Below are positions 32,677 to 42,200 of a stretch of DNA of 64,000 bases, in pieces. Position numbers and translations under genes: made by a program. This DNA is from Leguminivora glycinivorella (taxonomy: Eukaryota; Arthropoda; Insecta; Lepidoptera; Tortricidae), in NCBI RefSeq assembly GCF_023078275.1, contig NC_062980.1:10992783-11056782 (forward strand). The letters are read 5' to 3'. Under the pieces are notes generated by a model. The model made no database searches. It had not been told where the DNA came from and saw only the letters and a program-made list of their open reading frames with translations. The stretch's first letter is position 1. The number at the start of each line of letters is the position of its first letter.

Positions 32677-33262
32677 CAGTGTTGTCACATCTACCTATTT
32701 ATAGGTAGATCTACCTATTTTGCCTCCCGTCTACCTGTCTACCTATTTCGGTCCTAAATCTACCTATTTTCTAAAATATTACTATTGTAGAAAATACTCC
32801 ATGCGTGTTACGAAATTAAGTTTTACCTGTCTTATAATTACAGCATTTTACTTAAATCGGAACGTGTTTAGTGAATAATCTGTGGGTGAGTCAGCTTGAA
32901 AGTCTTGATGTTTGACAGTTTTGACACTGACAGCCTGGTAGTGACAGTGACAGTGTCATTTGACAATGACATGACACTGACACTTCTGACAGCCTGACAG
33001 TGGCAGCTCTCGGAGACGCTAGCTTGTGTTTAAAATATTTTAACAAAAACATGTATAAACACCATAAAGAATTCACCAAGTAAACCAATAAATATATTTT
33101 TAATAGTTTAAATAGAAGCATTTTTAATCATTAAAACTGGACTTACCTTAGATGGTATTAAAACAGGTAGATCTACCTATTTTTTGTTTCTAATTCTACC
33201 AGTTTCTACCTATTTTTTCACCCTGGTCTACCATTTTGTTCAAATTGTATGTGACAACACTG
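32677..33262. mobile_element. hAT-like non-autonomous element with perfect 8-bp target duplication
   Basis: CTTGCAAT occurs immediately left (32669-32676) and right (33263-33270) of the element. Termini CAGTGTTGTCACAT and ATGTGACAACACTG are perfect 14-bp TIRs. The subterminal regions are packed with CTACCTATTT motifs on both sides, and the centre has many GACAGTGACAGTGTC-like motifs. An 8-bp duplication and CAGTG ends are hallmarks of hAT elements. 586 bp, no transposase; the minus 76-codon frame inside is incidental. The intact duplication points to a fairly recent insertion. Confidence 0.9.
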
Positions 33263-33290
33263 CTTGCAATAGCGTTAGCGCTATACCGTC

Positions 33291-33607
33291 CAGGGTGGCT
33301 AGCCGAATGGCACAATCGCTCACGAAACGCTCACGAAACGAAGCGCTAGTAGATATCTATCTCTATCGCGCTTGCGTATTGGCGCGACAGAGCCAGCGGC
33401 GTATCGCTTTCGTTTGGCGTCGGAGAAATGCCATTCGGCTACGGGGCCAGGGTGGCTAGCCGAATGGCACAATCGCTCACGAAACGCTCACGAAACGAAG
33501 CGCTAGTAGATATCTATCTCTATCGCGCTTGCGTATTGGCGCGACAGAGCCAGCGGCGTATCGCTTTCGTTTGGCGTCGGAGAAATGCCATTCGGCTACG
33601 GGGCCTG
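33291..33607 (+). mobile_element. Head-to-tail dimer of the 160-bp MITE (family B)
   Basis: Copy 1 (33291-33447) lacks only the last 3 bp and runs straight into copy 2 (33448-33607), the junction being ACGGGGC|CAGGGTGGC. The two copies appear identical over 157 bp, and identical to 63301-63460 and the inverse of 22594-22753. The dimer lies 28 bp after the hAT-like element's right end. Frames of 66-91 codons across it are by-products of sequence identity, not genes. Confidence 0.85.
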
Positions 33608-35084
33608 CTATTGTTGTCTGCTTGTTAGCCGCGATTAATAAGAAAGGTAGATTTTCATTAAAACATACCGTGCGATTGCTAGAAAACATGAATAAATCGG
33701 TTCAGGGAATATTCTGTCGCAATAGCAATTATACGAGATTTAAAGTCGATTTTTTACTTCAGTAGTTTTTCAAATGCTATGACAAATTAAAAAATGTAAT
33801 GAGCCTCGGCCCCTATAGGATATGTTTGATGACAACTGATGTACATAAGGAATGTTTTGTTTTTAACAAAAAAATAAGTAAGTCAATAATTTACAGATTT
33901 CATTTCCGTCAATCCAATCGCAGTCGGAAATTATTAATAACCTCTCCGAAGAAAATAAAATTCTTCAAAGTAAACAACCAAATAAATATAAGGGAAATTC
34001 TTACAGGTTGACTAAAATCCACAGACTACACAGTACAGTACTCAGACAACGATACTTATAATATATAAGTAGGTATTACAACTTAAGTATATACGTAAAA
34101 AAACGTCGTACATGCTTGTTTTCGGGTACCGCGAAAGATATTCAAGAAATACAACTATAAATTACTAAGACGTTCGAAATAAAAATACCTACACATTAAA
34201 ATGTTGGAAACATAAAAATGTATTAAAGTTCGTTACGCGATATAATCCAATTCTATAGGTACTTATAACATGGAAATCGCCCATGGAGCTAGCCGTCTCT
34301 GATTGTAATAAGAGGGCATTCAACGAAAACGTCGTAATAATGTAATATTGACAGTTTTAGTCGGCAAAATGCTACACTTTCCGTCATCTAAGTTCAGGAT
34401 TCGATTAGGACATCTTCTTAACTTACATGTTGTGAGACTGGATTTTTAAAAACTCACTTAATTAATTATGATTTTTTCTCTGTATGTTTAGGATAAAATT
34501 TGGATAGTTTTGAATGCTTCAAGTGGTAAATTTGTATTATGTATATCCTGTACTACAATCTTCTGAGACTACTTCTTTGTTATAAGGCTTTAGAATAGAG
34601 TAAATGAGGATATGATGAATCCAATTTGTTTCAGAAATCACCTCAGAATAAGTGTCAATTTCTTCGAAAACTTACGTGTTTTTGAAGTAGTTTTAATATA
34701 AAAATTATCTGCAACGCTTACTTAAACAGATTTCATGCAAAAGTTTTCTATTAATTGGAATTTAATATTTTTGACGATTTTTTAAAAATGCCTCCTTATT
34801 ACCGGTTACGCGCGCTTGCGATGTCAGTACCGCGGCAGAGCTTGTAGAGGCAGGACGTTTGCTAATCTGCTCCGCACGCGGCTCGACGATCGCGAAGTTA
34901 TTTTGTCATTGTGTGCGGCACCCGCCGTGTCCAAAACCGCACTTGTGTGCGTGTTTGGCTGTACTGTTGCATATATACTGCGACCGAAAACTTTGATCCT
35001 TGGGTTGACGACTTTGGTAACTAGCTAATTAACTTGACTAATATTTTTAGTAAGTATTATTTATTATTGAATATCATTTTAGGT
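33608..35084. other. No gene recognised; CpG-containing patch at 34800-34960
   Basis: Mostly AT-rich. The patch around 34800-34960 (GGTTACGCGCGCTTGCGATG, CACGCGGCTCGACGATCGCG) is much richer in CpG than its surroundings and is not repeated in the window. Confidence 0.45.
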
Positions 35085-36090
35085 TACTGACTCGTCTCAA
35101 CAATCTTTGACAATAGATGGTACTCAGGATCTGATGATGAAGTCAGATGGTAGTCATGAGTTCTCATCAACTAGATCTTGAAACCATTTCGTGTTTGGGC
35201 TCGTTTGATTTGCCTCAACAAGATCTTTGATAAGAGGTGATGGTACCCAGGATCTGATGATGAAGCCGGAAGGTAGTCATGAGTTCTCATCAACCAGGTC
35301 TTGAAACCATTTCGTGTTTGGGCTCGTTTGATTTGCCTCAACAAGATCTTTGACAAGAGGTGATGGTACCCAGGATCTGATGATGAAGCCGGAAGGTAGT
35401 CAACAGAATTCATCAACCAGGTCTTGAAACCACTCCGTGTTTGGGCTCGTTTGGTTCGTCTCAACAAGATCTTTGACAAGAGATGGTACCCAGGATCTGA
35501 TGATGAAGCTGGAAGGTAGTCAAGAGAATTCATCAACCAGGTCTTGAAACCACTCCGTGTTTGGGCTCGTTTGGTTCGTCTCAACAAGATCTTTGACAAG
35601 AGATGGTACCCAGGATCTGATGGTGAAGCTGGAAGGTAGTCAAGAGAATTCATCAACCAGGTCTTGAAACCACTCCGTGTTTGGGCTCGTTTGGTTCGTC
35701 TCAACAAGATCTTTGACAAGAGATGGCACTCAGGATCTGATTATGAAGCTGGAAGGTAGTCAAGAGAATTCATCAACCAGGTCTTGAAACCACTCCGTGT
35801 TTGGGCTCGTTTGGTTCGTCTCAACAAGATCTTTGACAAGAGATGGTACCCAGGATCTGATGGTGAAGCCGGAAGGTAGTCAAGAGTATTCAACAACCAG
35901 GTCTTGAAACTCTTCTGTGTTTGGGCTCGTTTGATTCGTCTCAACAAGATCTTTGACAAGAGATGGTACCCAGGATCTGATGATGAAGCTGGAAGGTAGT
36001 CAAGAGTATTCCACGACCAGGTCTTGAAACCACTTCGTGTTTGGGTTCGTTTGATTCGTCTCAACAAGATCTTTGACAAGAGATGGTAAT
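35085..36090 (-). repeat. 120/123-bp tandem array, about eight units
   Basis: CAACAAGATCTTTGA starts recur at 35216, 35339, 35462, 35582, 35702, 35822, 35942 and 36062, preceded by a diverged CAACAATCTTTGACAATAG at 35098. Spacings are 118, 123, 123 and then 120 bp five times. Units share TGGTACCCAGGATCTGATGA, GGAAGGTAGTCAAGAG, CATCAACCAGGTCTTGAAAC and GTGTTTGGGCTCGTTTG. The inner units (35462-35941) are most alike and the edges most diverged, as expected for unequal crossing over. Confidence 0.9.
35171..36079 (-). CDS. Doubtful repeat-protein frame across the tandem array, one internal stop
   Basis: The minus strand is open over the array except for one TCA-to-TAA change at about 35738-35740, giving frames of 112 and 182 codons. 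The repeated peptide is 40-41 residues: HLLSKILLRRTKRAQTRSGF, then KTWLMNSLDYLPASSSDPGY. The unit length changes by exactly 3 bp, so the frame is kept. The peptide is basic, without a domain I recognise. Differences between units are largely nonsynonymous (S/P, RSG/RNG/QKS), which argues against purifying selection. A TATAAAAG sequence lies on the minus strand at 36102-36095, too close to the first ATG (36079) for an ordinary leader. The open frame may simply be a property of the repeat unit. Confidence 0.2.
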
Positions 36091-36247
36091 CACTCTTTTA
36101 TACTCTGGCGCATCCACTGTCTCAGTGTGTCACCAGTCAATTAAAGCAGGTAGGCGTAGCGTAGAGTTGTATTTCCTTACAAAAAACTAATACATAGATG
36201 TGGACCTTCCTGTGCTCCATGCAATTAAAACAACATAATATTTAAAA
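36091..36247. other. No feature recognised
   Basis: Short spacer between the tandem array and the next repeat. Confidence 0.4.
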
Positions 36248-36757
36248 ACCGGCCGAGAGCGTGTCGGGCCACGCTCAGTTTAGGGTTCCGTAGTTTTCCA
36301 TATTTTTCAAAAACTACAGAACCTATCAAGTTCAAAACAGTTTTCCTAGAAAGTTTATAAAGTTCTACTTTTGTGATTTTTAAATATTTTTTTCAATATA
36401 TGGTTAAAAAGTTAGAGGGGGGGGGGACACTTTTTTTCCTTTAGGAGCGATTATTCCCGAAAATATTAATATTATCAAAAAACGATTTCAGTAATTCATT
36501 TTTAAATACCTATTCAACAATAAATCACACGTTAGGGTTGAAATGAAAAAAAAAAACACTCCCTACTTTACCCTAATAAAACATTTTTTCCACTTTTTAT
36601 TTTTGCACTTTGTCGGCGTGACTGATATACATATTGGTACCAAATTTCAGCTCTCTAGTTCTAACGGTCACTGAGATTATCCGCGGACGGACGGAGGGAC
36701 AGACAGACAGACATGGCGAAACTATAAGGGGTCCTAGTTGACTACGAAACCCTAAAA
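36248..36757 (-). repeat. GGTTCCGTA-type dispersed repeat, family K (copy 1)
   Basis: On the minus strand: TTTTTAGGGTTTCGTAGTCA, a GTCTGTCCCTCCGTCCG run, GAGCTGAAATTTGGTACC, a C-rich run from GTCCCCCCCCC, AACTACGGAACCCTAAAC and CACGCTCTCGGCCGGT. A plus copy lies at 49935-50485 with the same block order; 45757-46624 shares the ends but not the middle. A frequent lepidopteran dispersed repeat; class unknown. Confidence 0.65.
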
Positions 36758-36837
36758 ACACATTTTAAATACAAAAAAAACTACTTAAAATTAAAGAAAA
36801 CCGATCTTAGTTCCATTATATATATGTACCTAGAAAA

Positions 36838-37040
36838 CATCATCATCTTCCTTGCGTTATCCCGGCATTTGCCACGGCTCATGGGAGCCTGAGGTCTGCT
36901 TTGACAACTAATCCCAAGATTTGGCGTAGGCACTAGTTTTTACGAAAGCGACTGCCATCTGACCTTTCAACCCAAAGGGTAAACTAGACCTTATTGGAAT
37001 TAGTCCGGTTTCCTCACGATGTTTTACTTCACCGAAAAGA
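36838..37040 (-). mobile_element. tRNA-derived SINE, head missing
   Basis: Reverse complement matches the 3' two-thirds of the SINE at 41170-41497: TTTGCCACGGCTCATGGGAG, AATCCCAAGATTTGGCGTAG, GCGACTGCCATCTGACCTTT, CACGATGTTTTACTTCACCG. The tRNA-like head is absent (5'-truncated). Confidence 0.8.
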
Positions 37041-37559
37041 ACCTAGAAAACATATCATATACAAAATGAAATAAAACTAAGAAAACGGATTATATTCATT
37101 ATACGCGATATAATCTGATTCCATAAATTTATTTCATGAGTAACTATCGCGGTGACAGAAGACAATACTATATACACAATTTATTATATTATAAAAGTTT
37201 TTTTACACGTTTTAATAGAAAAAACTGTGATAAGTTTAATAATTAAACTAAAAGGTCAAGTATTTATGCACGAAATCATGTATGCAAATATGTAATATAT
37301 ATGGTGGTGTTTTTACGCAAGTATCAATAATGGTTAGTCCGCAACGCTACTGACGGCGTGGCGGTACCGACCATGAATGCTATCCCTTTCGCTCTAGCCG
37401 CACGTAAGGTTGGTTCGAAGAGGATCGCACGCTATGTCTGTACCGCAGGCTACAATCGTTATGCTTCTGGTTATAGTGTGCGTCTGCACACAGGCGCACG
37501 CCAGCCCCACCGGCGTCGAAATGCGAGCAAGCAGATTTTTTGAAAGCGCTCTTAAGTAA
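37041..37559. other. No feature recognised
   Basis: AT-rich then moderately G+C-rich near 37340-37540. Overlapping frames on both strands (37358, 37394) lack recognisable content. Confidence 0.45.
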
Positions 37560-37660
37560 ACATGTAAAATCGGGTAACTCACGTAAAATTGTCGAAGTTC
37601 ACTCGACATGTTTCGCTCCGTAACGAGGAGCATTTTCATTGAGCACGCGCGACGCCGATG
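37560..37660. repeat. Palindromic repeat, family G (partial copy 2)
   Basis: ACATGTAAAATCGGGTAACT, CACGTAAAATTGTCGAAG, then GTTTCGCTCCGTAACGAGGA match the element at 9588-9722. The right arm is missing. Confidence 0.5.
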
Positions 37661-37904
37661 GTATCCCGAAGCAGACTGCGGGCCGCAGCTCGCTGGCGGT
37701 GCGAAACTACCCTCACTTTCGGCATAATTGTCATTTGTCTCGTCTCTGATTCGTCTCTGTTTGTGAGGTACTCGTACTTTGAAAGTAGTCTTGGCAATTT
37801 CGTGATGCCCCATCACATCAATAAGGATGATTATCAGACCATATCTGTTGACATTTACTAACCTAAATGAGGATGTGTGCGATAACATTCTAGGCTTTGT
37901 TGTC
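37661..37904. other. No feature recognised
   Basis: Short unique stretch left of the piggyBac element; frames on both strands are not supported. Confidence 0.4.
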
Positions 37905-37908
37905 TTAA

Positions 37909-39980
37909 CCCTTAAATTGGCACTGTGCACTACCGTGTACGTTGCGTAGTGAAAATTCCTGTCATTAATATATTACATTTCTAAAACTTTTTTTACTAAA
38001 AACGAATAAATAATTTCATTTTAAATGGTAAAAAAAATATTTGGTGTGGCTCAAATTTAAAATTAACGTTTGTGTCAAAAATGAGTTCGACGCGGCGACG
38101 CCTGTCAGTACCTCGGGAAAGTTTTATTAAAGTTTCACAACTTTTTTGTATGCAAGTGGTGATTTTTATGTTTTGATCTTTTTAATAAAATAGTTGAAGA
38201 ATACGAAAAAATAGTCATTTTGTTTGCGTAAAGCATGTTAAAAACGATAATCGTGGATAAATTGGAATGTACACCACGGTTACCGTTGCCAAGTTGGTGG
38301 TGAAGTACCTATATTGAACAACGGTAACCACCGTGTACGTTGCCAACTACTCGGTAGATTACCTGAGACTTTTTTTTTAATTGAAATGTAACAATTTTAC
38401 GTTCACTATGTTTATTTATTCATTTAATTAACTTGTTTATATCTTACTTTAGCTGGAGGGTCAGAGTCGATCGCATAAGATTGGCTTTGATGCCCGTAGA
38501 AAATGCATGGTCTGATGAAGTGATGATTTTTCTGGTCTGCACCAACAAAATTCTGAGAATAGCCCTGATCCAGTTTCTTAAAATTCTTCCTTGGATCGAT
38601 TACATCAAATGAAATTTTGCTAGACTACTTGTCTTGTCAGTCTGAGATTAGGTTGATAATTGACAAATATCATGAAGCACGATTATTTCTGTTAGCATGT
38701 ACGTTACTTCTCTTTCATCCATAATAGAGGAAGTTCTACCCTCTTCATCTACAGTTAATTATGATGCACTGCCCACATTAAAGTCTGTTCAATCCATAGC
38801 CACTCCATCTACAGTTGATCATTCACCTCCATCAATAAAATCAGAAGCTGAATTACAAATACCTTGAATGCAAGTTAGAGATGTAGATTCGACAGATAAG
38901 AATGATGATACCTTATAAAGGTTGTAAAGATATAGCATTAACATCAAAAATCAGTATGTAAGAACTTCGTAAAGACTGGAGTATTATTGGGGCTTATTTT
39001 TATTTCGTAATGTATGCTGGATACCCTTTCGGTTGTCATCGCAACCATGCTTCGCAACCAGGGGCAAGGGAAGAATTTTCCTTCTTTGTTTGTAACTAGT
39101 TGCATACAGTTTTAACGAATCGGAAACTCCTACCTACCTTACCTTACTCCTACCTTAGGTAGTAAAATAGTAATTGTTTTTTGCAAAAGTATACAAAAAA
39201 ACTGTTAATGTATTTGTATACGTTGACAATTTCTTTACATGTCCTGAGCTAATTTATATTTCGAGGCAACAGTAAGGTTCGACGAATAGTGTTAGGTTCT
39301 ACATAGGACATTTTTATTGTATCACCTATTCGGAAAGGGTACTTTTCTTCCCTGTTAGGAGGGAGCAAAGTGACAATTTTCTGTTTAAGGACTTTATGTT
39401 GCCAGTATAAAATATTAGCGCACAAAACGTGTAAGCACATATAATATACCTAATGTACAAAAAATTGTCGATTAAGAACTTATTTTAGGATTTCCTCACA
39501 GGTGATGTGAAAATCAGTATGTGTCACATGGTAACAAAATTATTTTGTTCCCTTGTAACACAATCTGCTACTACTTATTTCCTGAGAGTGGACAGAAAAA
39601 TGTTCGCTGCAGATATTGCAAGGGCTAAGTTTACTGCACCAAATACAATATGCCTCTTTGTTTTGACGTTGTAGGAGAAACGAAAAAAAGAAATTGCTTT
39701 AATGATGAGAAAAAAAATATTTTTTGTATAATTTTCCTTTTATTTTTATACAAAATAATTTACTACCTTCTTGGCAGCGGTAACCAGCATGTACATACCA
39801 GAAAGTAGCTCTATTGTCACGAAATTGGCAACGTGCATGGTGATGTACATAGATTTTCTGAAAAACTATTAATGCTGGATTTTTTTAAATATTTTTCTGT
39901 AGACCCTAAGACACTACTAAATAAAGGTATTATACTATCTCACTCGTTTTTGACATTTTTTACTCTTGCCAATTTAAGGG
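37909..39980 (+). mobile_element. Decayed piggyBac-like transposon
   Basis: TTAA at 37905-37908 and 39981-39984 flanks perfect 14-bp TIRs CCCTTAAATTGGCA and TGCCAATTTAAGGG, the piggyBac arrangement. Subterminal motifs such as CCGTGTACGTTGC (37932, 38332) and their inverted relatives near 39775 and 39830 may be transposase-binding repeats. The 2.07-kb interior holds remains of a transposase. Length is close to a full element, so this is a mutated near-full copy rather than a MITE. Confidence 0.85.
38460..39710 (+). pseudogene. piggyBac transposase remnant
   Basis: Frame pieces are visible: GCTTTGATG-region SDDFSGLHQQNSENSPDP (about 38517), a Ser/Pro-rich piece EEVLPSSSTVNYDALPTLKS (about 38728-38860) ending in a stop, and the C-terminus (about 39585-39710) with RCRYCKG, a stop codon, VYCTKYNMPLCFD and RNCF. 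The last set has the cysteine pattern of the RING-like C-terminal domain of piggyBac transposases (RCxxC...C..C....C). The catalytic DDD core between about 38900 and 39500 could not be traced and is probably deleted or replaced; a minus 63-codon frame at 39440-39249 is incidental. Non-functional. Confidence 0.6.
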
Positions 39981-39984
39981 TTAA

Positions 39985-40266
39985 TGAATTGGTCTAAGCC
40001 GTCTCGAGTTGGATTATGTTGTTACATAATTACTGTATGTTTGTTTTGGTATTGTTTTCTTATTAACGTTTGCGGCTGTTGTTGCTGCTGAGTAAACAAC
40101 TGTTATTTGCCCTCTAGGCTTTAATTAAGTTAATAGATGACAAACCATAATTAAATAAAATTGTAAGGACCTTATAAATAGGCTTCTTGTTACTCTGCTA
40201 AAGTTATTGTTCATCATTGTTATTTGTAACCGTTAGTTTTAATAATATCGAACACTTCAATGATTG
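39985..40266. other. No feature recognised
   Basis: AT-rich spacer between two transposons. Confidence 0.4.
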
Positions 40267-40274
40267 AATTAGGG

Positions 40275-40760
40275 TAGAGATGGGCCGAATATTCGGTAAA
40301 TATTCGGTATCCGGCATATTCGGCAAGTTTTTCAATGTTCGTATTCGGCCGAATAGTTCGGTTGCATTGCCGAATATTTACCGAATAAACAAAGTAAATA
40401 ACTAATGAAGATCTTACGGATGGATAATAAGCTCCTATTTTAGTAGCTTTCTAAGGAACTACTAAAAATGCGTCAAAATATAAACGCAACTGTTTTGTAA
40501 AAAAGTTAAAAATCATAGTTTAAGAATTGAGAAGAGTTCAAAGTTGTTTTAACTAAATTTTAGTTATCCACTAAATCATAAGAACATAGTTGTAGTATGT
40601 ATAAACATTATCAATCAAATTTCATAGTTTTAATCTTAACATTCGCTTTAAAAATATGGCGTAACCGAATATTCGGCCGAATGTTCGGTTCGGTAAGAGC
40701 TGAACCGAATGTTCAGCCGAATATTCGTATTTGGCAAAGTCCTTATTCGGCCCATCTATA
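40275..40760. mobile_element. hAT-like MITE (486 bp) with perfect 8-bp target duplication
   Basis: AATTAGGG occurs at 40267-40274 and 40761-40768. Left end TAGAGATGGGCCGAATATTC and right end ATTCGGCCCATCTATA form TIRs with one mismatch near the tip. Many GAATATTCGG/CCGAATATTC palindromic motifs crowd both ends. No coding capacity. The 8-bp duplication and TAGAGATGGGC ends fit the hAT superfamily. Confidence 0.9.
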
Positions 40761-40768
40761 AATTAGGG

Positions 40769-41153
40769 TGTACCGGGTCAATTTCGACTGGGGGACAAGT
40801 TCAACTACTCGAAAATGTTTCCATTATTGACACTATTAACTGCCATATACTGAACACGCGTGCCATAAGTGACTAGTTGGCACTTACGTGTATATATATG
40901 AAACTCTTTACATGTATGTCATGCAAATGGATGGAACGTTCACTCTTTACCAAATTGAGTTTTATAATGGTGACAATGTTTTTTTCTTGAGCATATCAAT
41001 ACTGTTTAAAGAATTCGTATCAAACCTTTGAAATAATAGGGCGCATTTTTACACACATAACCTCCCTTTTGCGAATCGACCCACTAAACTAAAACTACTG
41101 CGTTTTAATGTGGCATCTGTGTGAAGAGAACAAGCTACAAAGTAAATAAGAGC
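40769..41153. other. No feature recognised
   Basis: Unique stretch, no frame or repeat noted. Confidence 0.5.
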
Positions 41154-41169
41154 ATGTACTCGTCGGAGT

Positions 41170-41497
41170 CGGAGGCGCTGGTGGCCTAGCGGTAAGAGCG
41201 TGCGACTTTCGATCCGGAGGTCGCGGGTTCGAACCCGGCTCGCACCAATGAGTTTTTCGGAACTTATGTGCGAAATGTCATTTGATATTTGCCAGTCGCT
41301 TTTCGGTGAAGGAAAACATCGTGAGTAAACCGGACAAATTCCAATAAGGCCTAGTTACCCTTCGGGTTGTAAGGTCAGATGGCAGTCGCTTTCGTAAAAA
41401 CTAGTGCCTACGCCAAATCTTGGGATTAGTTAGTTGTCAAAGCGGACCCCAGGCTCCCATGAGCCGTGGCAAATGCCGGGATAACGCAAGGAGGATT
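41170..41497 (+). mobile_element. Full-length tRNA-derived SINE with perfect 16-bp target duplication
   Basis: ATGTACTCGTCGGAGT lies at 41154-41169 and again at 41498-41513. The 328-bp element starts with a tRNA-like head: box A TGGCCTAGCGGTAAGAGC (41182) and box B GGGTTCGAACCC (about 41225-41236), the internal RNA polymerase III promoter. The body has TTTTCGGTGAAGGAAAACAT, AAGGTCAGATGGCAGTCGCT, CAAATCTTGGGATTAGTTAG and GCCGTGGCAAATGCCGGGAT. No long poly(A). SINEs are copied by LINE-encoded RT; the perfect duplication marks a recent event. Truncated relatives: 36838-37040 and 21190-21300. It resembles moth SINEs (HaSE type) from memory. The head is not a functional tRNA gene. Confidence 0.92.
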
Positions 41498-41513
41498 ATG
41501 TACTCGTCGGAGT

Positions 41514-41869
41514 GGCGCTTGTGTCTAAGCTTTATTGCTGAGACAACGTAAGATTTCACGATTGTGTTACTTCTGTACTAATGAGTTCAAAATACGTTAC
41601 TTATTTTGGTTCTAATAAGTAGATAACCGTTTAGGGGCGCTATTCAAAAATTCTATACAAAAAAAGGATGTCTTCATTTTCTTAGAATGAAATTTACACT
41701 AGAGGTACTGATAGCCAATAAACTTTAACCCCACAGAATACCTTCTCCACACCTTGTTACTAATAACATAGGACAATTAACTAACAAGGCTAGAAATAGA
41801 AGCGGACTGGGTACCTAGCCAACGCCACAATTGTTTAGGTACACTTCGTAGGCACTGGTCCCACCGAGA
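41514..41869. other. No feature recognised
   Basis: Unique stretch; nothing recognised. Confidence 0.4.
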
Positions 41870-42200
41870 GCGGGTAAACTATGAGCTATCGGCTGTAAAA
41901 ACGAACAAAAGATAGTCGCTCCCGTGTAAATAAAATTGTATTGACGCGACAGAGCCAGACTAAACATTTCTAAGGCGTTTCACATCGCAGAAATGTCATT
42001 CGGTTACGGGGCCTGTGTAGCTGCCGAAATGACAATTGTTGACGCCAGACGCCGATCGAAACGAAGTCTGTCTCTGTCGCGCCAATACGGAAGAGCGATA
42101 ATAGCTAGTTCGCTACGATAACGATATTATTGTAACCGTTAGTGCATTTGGCTACGTACACTGAGCTTTGATCGCCACGCAAGCATCAAAGATTGTCACT
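41870..42200 (+). repeat. Diverged tandem relatives of the 160-bp MITE (family B)
   Basis: A first relative ends AATGTCATTCGGTTACGGGG, CCTG at 42014; a second follows at once with GCCGAAATGACAATTGTTGA, CGCCAGACGCCGATCGAAAC, TGTCTCTGTCGCGCCAATAC and GTGCATTTGGCTACG. GCATCAAAGATTGTCACTTC, GGCTA near 42185-42206 may be a third piece. GGCGCGACAGAG motifs and CATTCGGCTACGGGG ends tie them to family B. Old copies, also arranged head to tail. Confidence 0.5.

Noticed and set aside
33184..33628. Conserved small protein encoded at 33184, 33428, 22534 and 63263
   Set aside because: The same peptide appears because the 160-bp element is nearly identical in all copies; it starts in different flanking sequence each time.
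35085..36090. CRISPR array
   Set aside because: Units are 120-123 bp, contiguous and without spacers; the host is a eukaryote.
37394..37930. 178-codon minus gene
   Set aside because: It overlaps the end of the piggyBac element and the family G repeat and has an antisense frame of similar quality; no recognisable domain.
41182..41252. tRNA gene
   Set aside because: Box A and box B are present but the sequence continues into a known SINE body with a 16-bp target duplication, so it is the head of a SINE.
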